From NCBI RefSeq assembly GCF_008801935.1, contig NZ_VZOT01000001.1, positions 124,001 through 188,000 of the forward strand: 64,000 nucleotides of DNA, in the 5' to 3' direction. How positions within the stretch are numbered: the first letter of the stretch is position 1; every line of letters begins with the position of its first letter. The notes under the pieces are model-generated. The model saw only the letters and a list, made by a program, of their open reading frames with translations, searched no databases and was not told where the DNA came from. Source of the stretch: Comamonas kerstersii. GTDB taxonomy: Bacteria > Pseudomonadota > Gammaproteobacteria > Burkholderiales > Burkholderiaceae_C. The position numbers and the translations under genes were made by a program. Shown here piece after piece: positions 55,429-64,000 of this stretch.

Positions 55429-56457
55429 TTACTTACCTTGTGCCTTCAGGGCTGTGTCCAGACGGCTGAACACGCGGCGTGCATTGCCTTCGTAGACCAT
55501 GTGCTTTTCTTCCGCCGTCAGGTTCTGCGTGGCTTCGATGTAGCGCTTGGTGTCGTCGTAGTAATGGCCGGTGCGTGGGTCGATGCCGCGCACAGCGCCA
55601 ATCATTTCGCTGGCGAACAGAATGTTCTTGACGGGGATGACTTCCGTCAGCAGGTTGATGCCGGGCTGGTGGTAGACGCAGGTGTCAAAGTAGATGTTGT
55701 TGAGCAGGTGCTCTTCCAGCAAAGGCTTTTTCATCTCCTGCGCCAGACCACGGTAGCGGCCCCAGTGGTAAGGGGCTGCACCGCCGCCGTGGGGGATCAG
55801 GAACTTCAGGGTGGGGAAGTCCTTGAACAGATCGCCCTGGATCAGCTGCATCACGGCCGTGGTGTCGGCATTGATGTAGTGCGCGCCCGTGGTGTGGAAG
55901 CACGAGTTGCAGCTGGTGGAGACGTGGATCATCGCTGGGATGTCGTACTCCACCATCTTTTCATAGATGGGGTACCAGCTGCGGTCGGTCAGCGGAGGAG
56001 AATTCCAGTGGCCGCCCGAGGGGTCGGGGTTCAGGTTGATACCGACGTTGCCGTATTGCTCCACGCACTTGACCAGCTCAGGAATGCAGGTCTTGGGGTC
56101 CACGCCGGGCGACTGGGGCAGCATGGCAGCGGGAATGAAGTGCTCAGGGAACAGCTGGCTGACGCGATAGCACAGCTCGTTGCAGATGGCTGCCCAGGTG
56201 GCCGAAGTTTCAAAGTCACCAATGTGGTGGGCCATGAACGAAGCACGGGGGCTGAAAATGGTCAGGTCCGAGCCGCGTTCCTTCATCAGGCGCAGCTGGT
56301 TGCTCTCGATGCTCTCACGGATCTCGTCGTCGCTGATCTTCAGTTCAGACACCTTGGGCGCCACGCTGGGGTCCTTCAGACCGGCAATCTGGCGATCGCG
56401 CCAGGCACCCAGTGCTGCAGGCGCCGTGGTGTAGTGGCCGTGTACGTCAATAATCAT
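55429..56457 (-). CDS. pmdE: 4-oxalomesaconate hydratase
   Basis: The 342-residue metal-dependent amidohydrolase-fold protein (LigJ family) has IDVHGHYTTAP near its N-terminus, GGGAAPYHWGRYRG near residue 200 and a terminal NARRVFSRLD. It hydrates 4-oxalomesaconate to 4-carboxy-4-hydroxy-2-oxoadipate. ATG 56457 was preferred because it begins right at the conserved IIDVHGH; AAGGAG lies nine bases upstream. Confidence 0.92.
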   Translation of the reverse strand: MIIDVHGHYTTAPAALGAWRDRQIAGLKDPSVAPKVSELKISDDEIRESIESNQLRLMKERGSDLTIFSPRASFMAHHIGDFETSATWAAICNELCYRVSQLFPEHFIPAAMLPQSPGVDPKTCIPELVKCVEQYGNVGINLNPDPSGGHWNSPPLTDRSWYPIYEKMVEYDIPAMIHVSTSCNSCFHTTGAHYINADTTAVMQLIQGDLFKDFPTLKFLIPHGGGAAPYHWGRYRGLAQEMKKPLLEEHLLNNIYFDTCVYHQPGINLLTEVIPVKNILFASEMIGAVRGIDPRTGHYYDDTKRYIEATQNLTAEEKHMVYEGNARRVFSRLDTALKAQGK

Positions 56458-56523
56458 GGCGAATTCTCCTTGTGAGAAAGTTTTCAATGCGAAAGTGCAG
56501 CAGCCTTGTTACGAGCCCGCGGC

Positions 56524-57876
56524 TCAGTCCTTGGGGCTGCCCCAGTGTTTGACCAGCAGTGCGACCATGGCCACCACACCGGCCATGGCAACGACCGTAA
56601 AAATCTCGCTGAAGCTCAGATCACGCGCGGCCAGTTCGGCCACCAGGAACGAGCCTGCAATACCGCCAAAGCGGCCAATACCCAGCATCCAGGCCACGCC
56701 CGTAGCACGGCCGCTGGTGGGGTAGAAACCCGCAGCCAGTGCAGGCATGGACGACTGGGCCGTGTTCATGATGGTTCCGGCAATGAACACCACTGCCACC
56801 AGTCCACCCAGGTTGCCGGCCGACTGGCCAATCCACCAGATGCTCACGGCCGTCAGCGCATAGCCACCGGCAATCACGGCCGTGGCGTTGAAGCGATCCA
56901 TCAGCCAGCCACAGAAAATCGCCCCCACGCCACCCAGCGGGAAGAGCGCAGCCACCAGGGTCGCTGTCTTGGGGTCCAGCCCACCTTCCTTGAACAGCAC
57001 GGGCATCCAGTTCATCAGCGCATAGAAGATGACCAGGCCCATGAAGTAGGCAATCCACAGCATCACCGAGCCCAATGCATAGCGCTTGGACAGCACCACG
57101 GCCAGGCCACTCTGGCCTTGCTCGACCTGCTTGTGCTCGGTCATCACAAAGCGCTGCACGCTCTGCAGCGACTTGCCCGTAATGCTTTGCATCACCGCGC
57201 GAATGCGCTGCACGTCATAGCCCTTGCCCAGCATGTAGCGCACCGACTCTGGCAGCAGCAAAACCAGCAGCACCAGCAGCACCAGCGGTGCAATACCGCC
57301 CAGAATCAAGACACTGCGCCAGCCAAAGTTGGGAATCATCCAGGCGGCCAGAAAACCACCCAGGGCCGAGCCCAGCGGGAAACCACAGAACATGGCGTTC
57401 GTGAGCATGGAGCGGCGGGCATCGGGGCAGTATTCGCTCATCAGGGTCACGGCATTGGGCATGGCAGCGCCCAGACCAACGCCTGTCACAAAGCGCCAGA
57501 TGGTGAGCTCTTCAATGCTGTGCGACCAGCCAGACACCAGACAGGCCAGCCCCATGACCAGCACGGAGGCAAGCAGCACGGCCTTGCGGCCAAAGCGGTC
57601 TGCCAGCGGCCCGGAAGCCACGGCCCCCGCAGCCAGACCAAACAGCGCAGCGCTGAGCACTGGTGCCAGCGCAGGTTTGGAAATGCCCCACTCACTGATC
57701 AGCGAGGGGGCGATATAGCCAATGGCCGCTGTATCAAAACCATCGAGCAGCACGATGGTGAAACACAGGGCAAAAATGACCCATTGAAAACGTGAGAACG
57801 GATGCTCGTTGAGCACGGTCTGGACATTGACCGCATCGGTACGGTCAGCAGTGTCCGCTTGGGGGGCTTGGGTCAT
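56524..57876 (-). CDS. pmdK: Aromatic acid transporter PmdK (MFS, AAHS family)
   Basis: A 450-residue major facilitator with 12 predicted spans, the AAHS motif LLDGFDTAAIGYIAP in span 1 and PLADRFGRKAVLLA between spans 2 and 3. The family includes PcaK and imports protocatechuate or 4-hydroxybenzoate with protons. It precedes pmdE by 66 bases, as pmdK does in Comamonas E6. Confidence 0.92.
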   Translation of the reverse strand: MTQAPQADTADRTDAVNVQTVLNEHPFSRFQWVIFALCFTIVLLDGFDTAAIGYIAPSLISEWGISKPALAPVLSAALFGLAAGAVASGPLADRFGRKAVLLASVLVMGLACLVSGWSHSIEELTIWRFVTGVGLGAAMPNAVTLMSEYCPDARRSMLTNAMFCGFPLGSALGGFLAAWMIPNFGWRSVLILGGIAPLVLLVLLVLLLPESVRYMLGKGYDVQRIRAVMQSITGKSLQSVQRFVMTEHKQVEQGQSGLAVVLSKRYALGSVMLWIAYFMGLVIFYALMNWMPVLFKEGGLDPKTATLVAALFPLGGVGAIFCGWLMDRFNATAVIAGGYALTAVSIWWIGQSAGNLGGLVAVVFIAGTIMNTAQSSMPALAAGFYPTSGRATGVAWMLGIGRFGGIAGSFLVAELAARDLSFSEIFTVVAMAGVVAMVALLVKHWGSPKD

Positions 57877-57967
57877 GACAGTCTCTCAATTTCTTCTAAC
57901 GCGCACACCAGCCACGGCGCGAGTGGCATGCATGACCGTGCACCGCAGCGCACGGACATGGTAGGAA

Positions 57968-58663
57968 TCAGCCCCCAACCGCCGCCATGCCCTGACGCTG
58001 CTTGGCCTCGGTCGCCGCAGGGGACGCCATGAAGGCGAGCAGACGCTGCACAGTTTCGGCATGCTGGGTCGTTGCAACCACAGCACCGGAAAACACCGTA
58101 TCAATGGCCACGGCCTGCGGCAGTGTGCCCACGATCTGGATGCCCGGTACATGAATCAGTTCAGACAGCTGCTGAAAGCCCAGCGCTACAGCACCGCGAG
58201 CCACCAGCGAGCCCACGGGTACACCAGGGCGGGCCTGCACCATGCGCGACTGCACCTGGGCAGCAATGCCCCAGCGTTCTAGCAGCTGCAGCAAGGCCAG
58301 ACCACTGGGGCCGGTCGAATAACCAATGGCGGAGGCGTTCATGACGGCCTGGCGCAGGGCCTCTTCGGTGCTGATGTCGGGGGCCTTGGCACTGGCTGGC
58401 ACAGCCACAGCCGTGCTCGAGAGCATCAGATCCACCTGGCTGCCGGCCAGCACATGGCCGGCATTGCTCAAATTCTGGATGGCGTTCGAAGCCAGGAACA
58501 CCACATCAAAAGCTTCCCCATTACGCACACGCTGTGCCGCATCCACGCCACCTACAGACTCGATGTCGACAGGCTCACCGCCTTGTGCCTGCCATGCCTG
58601 CACCAGATCCGCTAGCACCTGACGGGTGGCCATGGATGAAATACCTCGTAATACAGCGCTCAC
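57968..58663 (-). CDS. ModA-like solute-binding-fold protein without signal peptide
   Basis: The 231-residue product has the periplasmic-binding type 2 fold of molybdate-binding proteins (SVGGVDAAQRVRNGEAFDVVFL, SAIGYSTGPSGLALLQLLE) but begins directly with MSAVLRGISSMATRQV and has no signal peptide or lipobox. It is therefore probably cytosolic. It is the first gene of the pmd operon, 91 bases before pmdK. Such proteins recur in aromatic-catabolic clusters; a metabolite-sensing or chaperone role is a guess. Confidence 0.75.
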   Translation of the reverse strand: MSAVLRGISSMATRQVLADLVQAWQAQGGEPVDIESVGGVDAAQRVRNGEAFDVVFLASNAIQNLSNAGHVLAGSQVDLMLSSTAVAVPASAKAPDISTEEALRQAVMNASAIGYSTGPSGLALLQLLERWGIAAQVQSRMVQARPGVPVGSLVARGAVALGFQQLSELIHVPGIQIVGTLPQAVAIDTVFSGAVVATTQHAETVQRLLAFMASPAATEAKQRQGMAAVGG

Positions 58664-58785
58664 TGGAGTGTCTCCTCTGTTCTCATGGGCGCAGGCGCCT
58701 GGGCACTGCGCTGCTGTTTTTTTTGATCTCTTGCACCCATTGTGGGGCCATCCTTCCCCATGGGCTAGGAGAAGGTAGCGCTATC

Positions 58786-58808
58786 AGCTATGCCGTGACG
58801 GCATAGCT
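58786..58808. promoter_or_regulatory. Perfect palindrome between pobA and the pmd operon
   Basis: AGCTATGCCG/CGGCATAGCT arms (10 bp) around TGA lie seven bases past the pobA stop. There is no T run, so it may be an operator for the pmd promoter or a stabilising hairpin. Confidence 0.5.
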
Positions 58809-58815
58809 CTCAGGC

Positions 58816-60012
<1,197 letters not shown>

Positions 60013-60075
60013 TCATTTACAACAGCACCAAGACTAGTTTTGATACGTATCAACCCAAATAGGCAATCTTGCAAG

Positions 60076-60114
60076 CTTGCGCGATGATCGCGCAAGTTGT
60101 GCGATGTTCGCACA
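60076..60114. promoter_or_regulatory. Tandem palindromic operators upstream of pobR
   Basis: A perfect palindrome at 60076-60096 (10-bp arms CTTGCGCGAT/ATCGCGCAAG) is followed by TGTGCGA-TGT-TCGCACA at 60098-60114. Their centres are 20 bases apart, two helical turns. They fit IclR-type sites in the pobA-pobR divergent promoter. Confidence 0.75.
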
Positions 60115-60127
60115 GAACCTGAAACAC

Positions 60128-60901
60128 ATGCCCCCTATCGCCCACGCGGATTTCATCGCTGGTCTGGCCAAAGGCCTGGCCGTGCTCGAGAGTTTTGATA
60201 CTGAGCGCCAGCGCCTCAATGCCACCCTGGCGGCGCAGCGTGCCGGTCTGACCCGAGCTGCTGCACGCCGCCATCTCTTGACACTGGCCCATCTGGGCTA
60301 TCTCGAAACCGATGGCCAGTATTTCTGGCTGGCGCCCAAGGTGCTGCGCCTGTCCGGCAGTTATCTGGCATCGGCCCGCCTGCCGCGCACCATGCAGCCC
60401 ACACTGCAGCGCCTGAGCCAGCTCACGGGGCTGTCATGCTCCACCGCCGTGCTGGACGGCCATGAGATGGTGATCGTGGCACGCAGCAGTGCACCGCAGC
60501 AGACCATCTCGCGCCTGGCCTATGGCCTGCACCTGGGCAGCCGCCTGCCAGTACATGCCACCTCCACCGGCCGCATCATGCTGGCCAGCATGGAAGATGC
60601 CGAGCTGCACCAGTGGTTGGCGCAGGCCTCGCTGCCTAGGCTGACGGCCTATACCGTGACCTCGGCACAGCAACTGATGTCACTGCTGTACATGGTGCGC
60701 CAGCAGGACTTTGCCTATGCGCGCGAAGAGCATGAGATTGGTGTGCACGCTCTGGCCGTCCCCCTGCGTGATCTGCATGGCCGCACCGTAGCCGCACTCA
60801 ATGCCGTGGGCAGCCCCAGCGGCCACACCCAGGACTATCTGGAGCGTGAAGTGCTGCCGCTGCTGCAGGATGCGGCGCGCGAACTACGCACCATGCTGTG
60901 A
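60128..60901 (+). CDS. pobR: IclR-family regulator PobR
   Basis: The 257-residue product has an N-terminal winged helix (LAKGLAVLESFDTERQRLN, GLTRAAARRHLL) and the IclR effector domain (ATSTGRIMLASMED, EHEIGVHALAVPL), like PobR/PcaR activators that respond to 4-hydroxybenzoate. I start at 60128 because the earlier frame start would put the operators inside the gene. It is divergent from pobA. Confidence 0.9.
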   Translation: MPPIAHADFIAGLAKGLAVLESFDTERQRLNATLAAQRAGLTRAAARRHLLTLAHLGYLETDGQYFWLAPKVLRLSGSYLASARLPRTMQPTLQRLSQLTGLSCSTAVLDGHEMVIVARSSAPQQTISRLAYGLHLGSRLPVHATSTGRIMLASMEDAELHQWLAQASLPRLTAYTVTSAQQLMSLLYMVRQQDFAYAREEHEIGVHALAVPLRDLHGRTVAALNAVGSPSGHTQDYLEREVLPLLQDAARELRTML

Positions 60902-61810
60902 GATGCGCGCCTTGCTCTGCGCCACGGCCTGCAGGCACAGGCGGCGCAGCACTTCTGCAGTGCGCCGCATCAGCGGGGTCGCTTGGCGCTTGGCAGACTG
61001 CACCAGACACAGCGTACTCATGATGTGGGGCTCCACAATGGGCACGATGGCCAGCTGCTCATCCATGGCGTCCTGGCTCAGCGCACTGGGCGTGAGCGTG
61101 GCAAAGCCATAGCCGCTGCGCACCAGGTCCAGAATGGCAGGCACGCTGGACACTTCCCACACCACGTTGAGCTTGACCTGCGACAGCGTGGCCTGCGCCT
61201 CCATCAGCTTGCGAAAGATCTGCCCGCGCTGGGGCATGATCAAGGGGTATTGCGACAGCTGCGCAAACGGCACCTGCTGCAGATCAGGCATGCGCTGCAC
61301 CGGCCCGACCAGACACAGCGGCTCCTGCTCCACAGGCATGACTTCAATGTGCGGCTGCGGCTCGGGCGTGTAGACCAGGCCCAGGTCCATGCGACCGGTG
61401 GTCAGCCATTCGGCAATATTCACGGAAAAGCCTTCACTCACGGCCAGCTTGGCCTTGGGCATTTCCCTGTCAAACGTGTCAATCAGGGACAGCGTCAGCC
61501 GCCGCGCCAGGCTGGGCGGCAAGCCCACCACGATGCGTCCCACCGGCTCGTCGCGGTGGCTGCTCAGGTCTTCCTTGGCCAGGGTCACGCGCTGCATGAT
61601 GGCGTGGCCATGCTCCAGCAGCCTGCGGCCTGCATCCGTGAGCGTCACGCCACGGCCTGTGCGGATCAGCAGGGTTTCGCGCAGCTCAGCCTCCAGCGCC
61701 CGCACCTGTCGGCTCAGGGCAGGCTGGGCAATGTCCAAAAGCATGGCTGCCTTGCTGAAACTGCCGGTCTCGGCCACGCATACAAAGGTTTCAATCTGCT
61801 GGAGGTTCAT
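60884..61810 (-). CDS. LysR-family transcriptional regulator
   Basis: A 308-residue LysR protein with DNA-binding helix MNLQQIETFVCVAETGSFSKAA and effector domain from about residue 92. It overlaps the pobR 3' end convergently by 18 bases and is divergent from the Bug gene at 61968. It may control that gene or the pmd operon (a PmdR-like role), but the sequence does not decide. Confidence 0.88.
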   Translation of the reverse strand: MNLQQIETFVCVAETGSFSKAAMLLDIAQPALSRQVRALEAELRETLLIRTGRGVTLTDAGRRLLEHGHAIMQRVTLAKEDLSSHRDEPVGRIVVGLPPSLARRLTLSLIDTFDREMPKAKLAVSEGFSVNIAEWLTTGRMDLGLVYTPEPQPHIEVMPVEQEPLCLVGPVQRMPDLQQVPFAQLSQYPLIMPQRGQIFRKLMEAQATLSQVKLNVVWEVSSVPAILDLVRSGYGFATLTPSALSQDAMDEQLAIVPIVEPHIMSTLCLVQSAKRQATPLMRRTAEVLRRLCLQAVAQSKARISQHGA

Positions 61811-61967
61811 GAATTAAGGGTTTGCACCCATCTGATATGTATTTTCAGCATAGCTGCTAGGCAGTGGCCCCATTAGACAGGGCGCCGTGCATGGACACAA
61901 TCTATGCTTGGAACCAGTCTAATTGAGACTTGACACTGCACAGCACAACACAACAAGGAGACCAGCT

Positions 61968-62969
61968 ATGCAACCATCGAACAAGATGAATCGCCGCCAG
62001 GCCGGATTTGCGCTGGGCGCCCTCGCCCTGGCCAGCATGACAGGCCTGCGCGCGCAGACCCCGGCCAGCAACTGGCCTGCCAAGCCGGTGCGCATCATCA
62101 ACCCCTTCCCCGTTGGCGGTGGCCCTGATGGCACTTCGCGCATTCTGTCAGACAAGCTGGGCCGCCTGTGGAAGCAGTCGGTCGTCGTGGAAAACCGTCC
62201 CGGCGGCAACGGCTTCATCGCCATCAACGAATTCAAGCGTGGTGCAACCGACGGCACCGACATCATCCAGCTGGACAACGTGCACATCGCGGCCTACCCC
62301 GCACTGTTCAAGAAGCTGCCCTACGACGTAGAGAAAGACTTCAAGATCGTGCTGCCGCTGTTTCGCACCTACTTCTTTGTCTGCGTGCCCAACAACAGCC
62401 CCTACCAGACCATGGCGGACCTGATTGCAGATGCCAAGGCCCGTCCCGGCGAGCTGAACTATGGTTCTTGGTCCGTGGGCAATCCCGTGCACCTGGGCTC
62501 GGCTTTGCTGGAGTCGCTGACCGACACCAAGATGGAGCACGTGATCTTCAAAGAAACCAGCCAGCTCTATCAGAGCGTGGCCAATGGCGAGCTGAACTTT
62601 GCCCTGGGCTCCTCCGGCACGGCAGGCCCGCTGGCACGCTCGGGCAAGCTGCGTTTCCTGGCCGTGATGGCGCCTGAGCGCCTCAAGGGCTTTGAGGATG
62701 TACCCACCATTGCCGAGTCCGGCGGCCCTGCTGACGCCATCGTGACCGGCTGGAATGCCTTTGCCGTCTCGCCCAAGACACCAGATGATGTTGTCGCCAA
62801 GATTCGCCAGGACGTCACCAAGGTGCTGCGCGAGCCAGATGTTGACCCCAAGTACCAGACTTTTGGCTATGTGAGCTACTTCCCCACAGACGCTGAGTTC
62901 CAGCAGTTCATGCAGGAAGAGTCCAAGCGCTTCAGCAATGTGATTCGCCGCGCGAATATTTCGCTGTAA
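61968..62969 (+). CDS. Bug-family (TctC) periplasmic binding protein
   Basis: A 333-residue secreted protein: Tat-like signal (MNRRQAGFALGALALASM, cleavage near LRAQ) and the Bug core (PVRIINPFPVGGGPDGTSRI, NRPGGNGFIAINEF). AAGGAG lies before ATG 61968. The Arg-Arg in the signal suggests Tat export. It is divergent from a LysR gene, the usual arrangement for Bug proteins. Confidence 0.9.
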   Translation: MQPSNKMNRRQAGFALGALALASMTGLRAQTPASNWPAKPVRIINPFPVGGGPDGTSRILSDKLGRLWKQSVVVENRPGGNGFIAINEFKRGATDGTDIIQLDNVHIAAYPALFKKLPYDVEKDFKIVLPLFRTYFFVCVPNNSPYQTMADLIADAKARPGELNYGSWSVGNPVHLGSALLESLTDTKMEHVIFKETSQLYQSVANGELNFALGSSGTAGPLARSGKLRFLAVMAPERLKGFEDVPTIAESGGPADAIVTGWNAFAVSPKTPDDVVAKIRQDVTKVLREPDVDPKYQTFGYVSYFPTDAEFQQFMQEESKRFSNVIRRANISL

Positions 62970-62990
62970 AGCAGTGCTTCCTTGGTAAAG

Positions 62991-63022
62991 AAAGCTGCCG
63001 GTGGTGGACGGCAGCTTTTTTT
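62991..63022 (+). terminator. Terminator after the Bug gene
   Basis: AAAGCTGCC/GGCAGCTTT arms (9 bp) around ten bases are followed by TTTT. It also separates the convergent M48 gene. Confidence 0.85.
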
Positions 63023-64000
63023 ACGCCTGCGCTTGGCGCTCCAGCGGCAAGGCGCGCATGGGCCTGCCGTAGATGCGAGCAATACGCTCCTGCAAAGGCG
63101 GATGGGCATCCAGCCAGTGCTCCAGCCTGCTGCTGTGTGGTGTCTCTGCCAGCAACATGTGCTGCACCAGCGGGTGATCCAGCCCCGTGTGGCTGCGCCG
63201 GTCAGACTGCCAGCCACCTGCATGCAGCTGGGCCTGCAGACGCTGCATCAGCACTTTGCGCAGCACGCCGCCCAGGGCATCGCGGCTGCGCGTCCATTGC
63301 ACGGCACGTGCATCGGCCAGGTATTCGCGCTGGCGCGAGACAGCTGCCTTGAGCAGACGCCCGCCCAGAAAGCCCACAAAGCCTGCTGCCATCACCGCAT
63401 TGCCAAACCACCAGGCCAGTGCGCCGCGCTCACGCAGGTTTTCGCCAAAGTGGTAGACCAGCTCCAGACCGCTGACCATGCCAGCCAGCCGCATGTTCAG
63501 CACGGTGTCGCCTTCCTTGAGGTGTGAGAGTTCATGCGCCACCAGCCCCTGCATTTCATCGCGGGTGAGGTAGTCCAGCGCCCCCTGGGTCACGGCGATG
63601 ACGGCGTCTTGCTGCGTCCAGCCCGCAGCAAAGGCATTGATGGCATCCGCACGCGCCAGCACCACCACCTGCGGCGTGCGCATCTGCGCAGCAATACACA
63701 TTTCCTGCACGATGTTGCACAGCTGCTGCTCAGCCAGCGCACTGCCGGGCCGGGCCTCACGCGCCCCAATGCGCTGTGCCAGCTTGCGCCCGCCTTCGCT
63801 CAGCTGCTCATAGGTCAGCCACCAGCCGCCCAGAATCAGCAGCAGTGTCACGCCCACATTGGTGGCCACAAAACCACGCGGATAGTCCAGCCCCAGCGGA
63901 GCAAACAGCAGCCACCACGCCAGCGTCAGCCCGCCATGCACGGCCAGCAGACTGGCCAGCACGCACAGCACAAACAGCAGCACCAGCCAGCGCGTGGTAC
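63021..64000 (-). CDS. M48-family zinc metalloprotease (HtpX-like), partial at right edge
   Basis: At least 320 residues with N-terminal membrane spans, the zinc motif VAHELSHLKEGD (HExxH) near residue 149, and the third ligand in REYLADARAVQW. M48 membrane proteases degrade misfolded membrane proteins. The frame stays open to base 64000, so the true start lies outside the window; GTG 63983 is only the first possible start inside it. Confidence 0.88.
   Translation of the reverse strand, partial: TTRWLVLLFVLCVLASLLAVHGGLTLAWWLLFAPLGLDYPRGFVATNVGVTLLLILGGWWLTYEQLSEGGRKLAQRIGAREARPGSALAEQQLCNIVQEMCIAAQMRTPQVVVLARADAINAFAAGWTQQDAVIAVTQGALDYLTRDEMQGLVAHELSHLKEGDTVLNMRLAGMVSGLELVYHFGENLRERGALAWWFGNAVMAAGFVGFLGGRLLKAAVSRQREYLADARAVQWTRSRDALGGVLRKVLMQRLQAQLHAGGWQSDRRSHTGLDHPLVQHMLLAETPHSSRLEHWLDAHPPLQERIARIYGRPMRALPLERQAQA

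Overview
The window reads as a chromosomal segment of a betaproteobacterium of the Comamonadaceae, most like Comamonas (or a close relative such as Delftia). The evidence is the complete protocatechuate 4,5-cleavage (pmd) operon next to pobA/pobR, orphan tripartite-tricarboxylate 'Bug' binding proteins, and the neighbourhood of housekeeping genes (yicC-gmk-rpoZ-spoT, greB, serS, ispH-fkpB, radC). Genus assignment is inference from gene content only.

Region 1 (1-16.7 kb) is a catabolic block for amides, ureides and beta-amino acids. It holds a LysR regulator divergent from an AllA-like ureidoglycolate lyase, an amidase, a five-gene oligopeptide-type ABC importer, and an M20 N-carbamoyl amidohydrolase followed by an Asp/Glu/hydantoin racemase. 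An IclR regulator, a methylmalonate/malonate-semialdehyde dehydrogenase, an omega-amino acid:pyruvate aminotransferase and a divergent LysR regulator complete it. Together they could import an N-carbamoyl or amide compound, release a beta-amino acid and oxidise it to acetyl- or propionyl-CoA.

Region 2 (16.7-35.8 kb) is mainly housekeeping. It contains an XPD-like helicase coupled to a FAN1-type nuclease, a second amidase coupled to an EF-hand membrane protein, a SPOR-domain protein, an I78 inhibitor-like lipoprotein, hemW, rdgB, a PP2C phosphatase/Ser-Thr kinase pair, yicC, gmk, rpoZ, a bifunctional (p)ppGpp synthetase/hydrolase and greB.

Region 3 (35.8-42.9 kb) is accessory and decaying. 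Three identical tRNA-Arg(ACG) genes precede and bracket a broken chemotaxis-receptor gene carrying an IS481-family element. Then come a HigBA-like toxin-antitoxin pair, an IS903-group IS5 element abutting a KilA-N remnant, a lone 2-oxoglutarate/Fe(II) oxygenase, a second and more intact IS481 copy, and tRNA-Ser(CGA).

Region 4 (43-50.3 kb) carries serS, a CBS-domain gene, ispH-fkpB, radC, an Smr protein, a Bug protein and an aldo-keto reductase. Region 5 (50.4-63 kb) is the aromatic block. PobA converts 4-hydroxybenzoate to protocatechuate, PmdK imports the aromatic acid, and PmdAB, C, D, E and F carry it through 4,5-cleavage to pyruvate and oxaloacetate. In this window the dioxygenase alpha and beta subunits are one fused polypeptide. 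IclR-type PobR, a LysR regulator and a Bug protein follow, and an M48 peptidase runs off the right edge.

Two families of dispersed intergenic palindromes built on the core AGCTGCCAGCGCTTG occur at about ten sites across the window, and several clear operator palindromes lie beside the regulators. I found no CRISPR array and no clearly novel multi-gene system. The most unusual items are the PmdAB fusion, the two unexplained genes inside the pmd operon, the nested-hairpin repeats and the accessory island.
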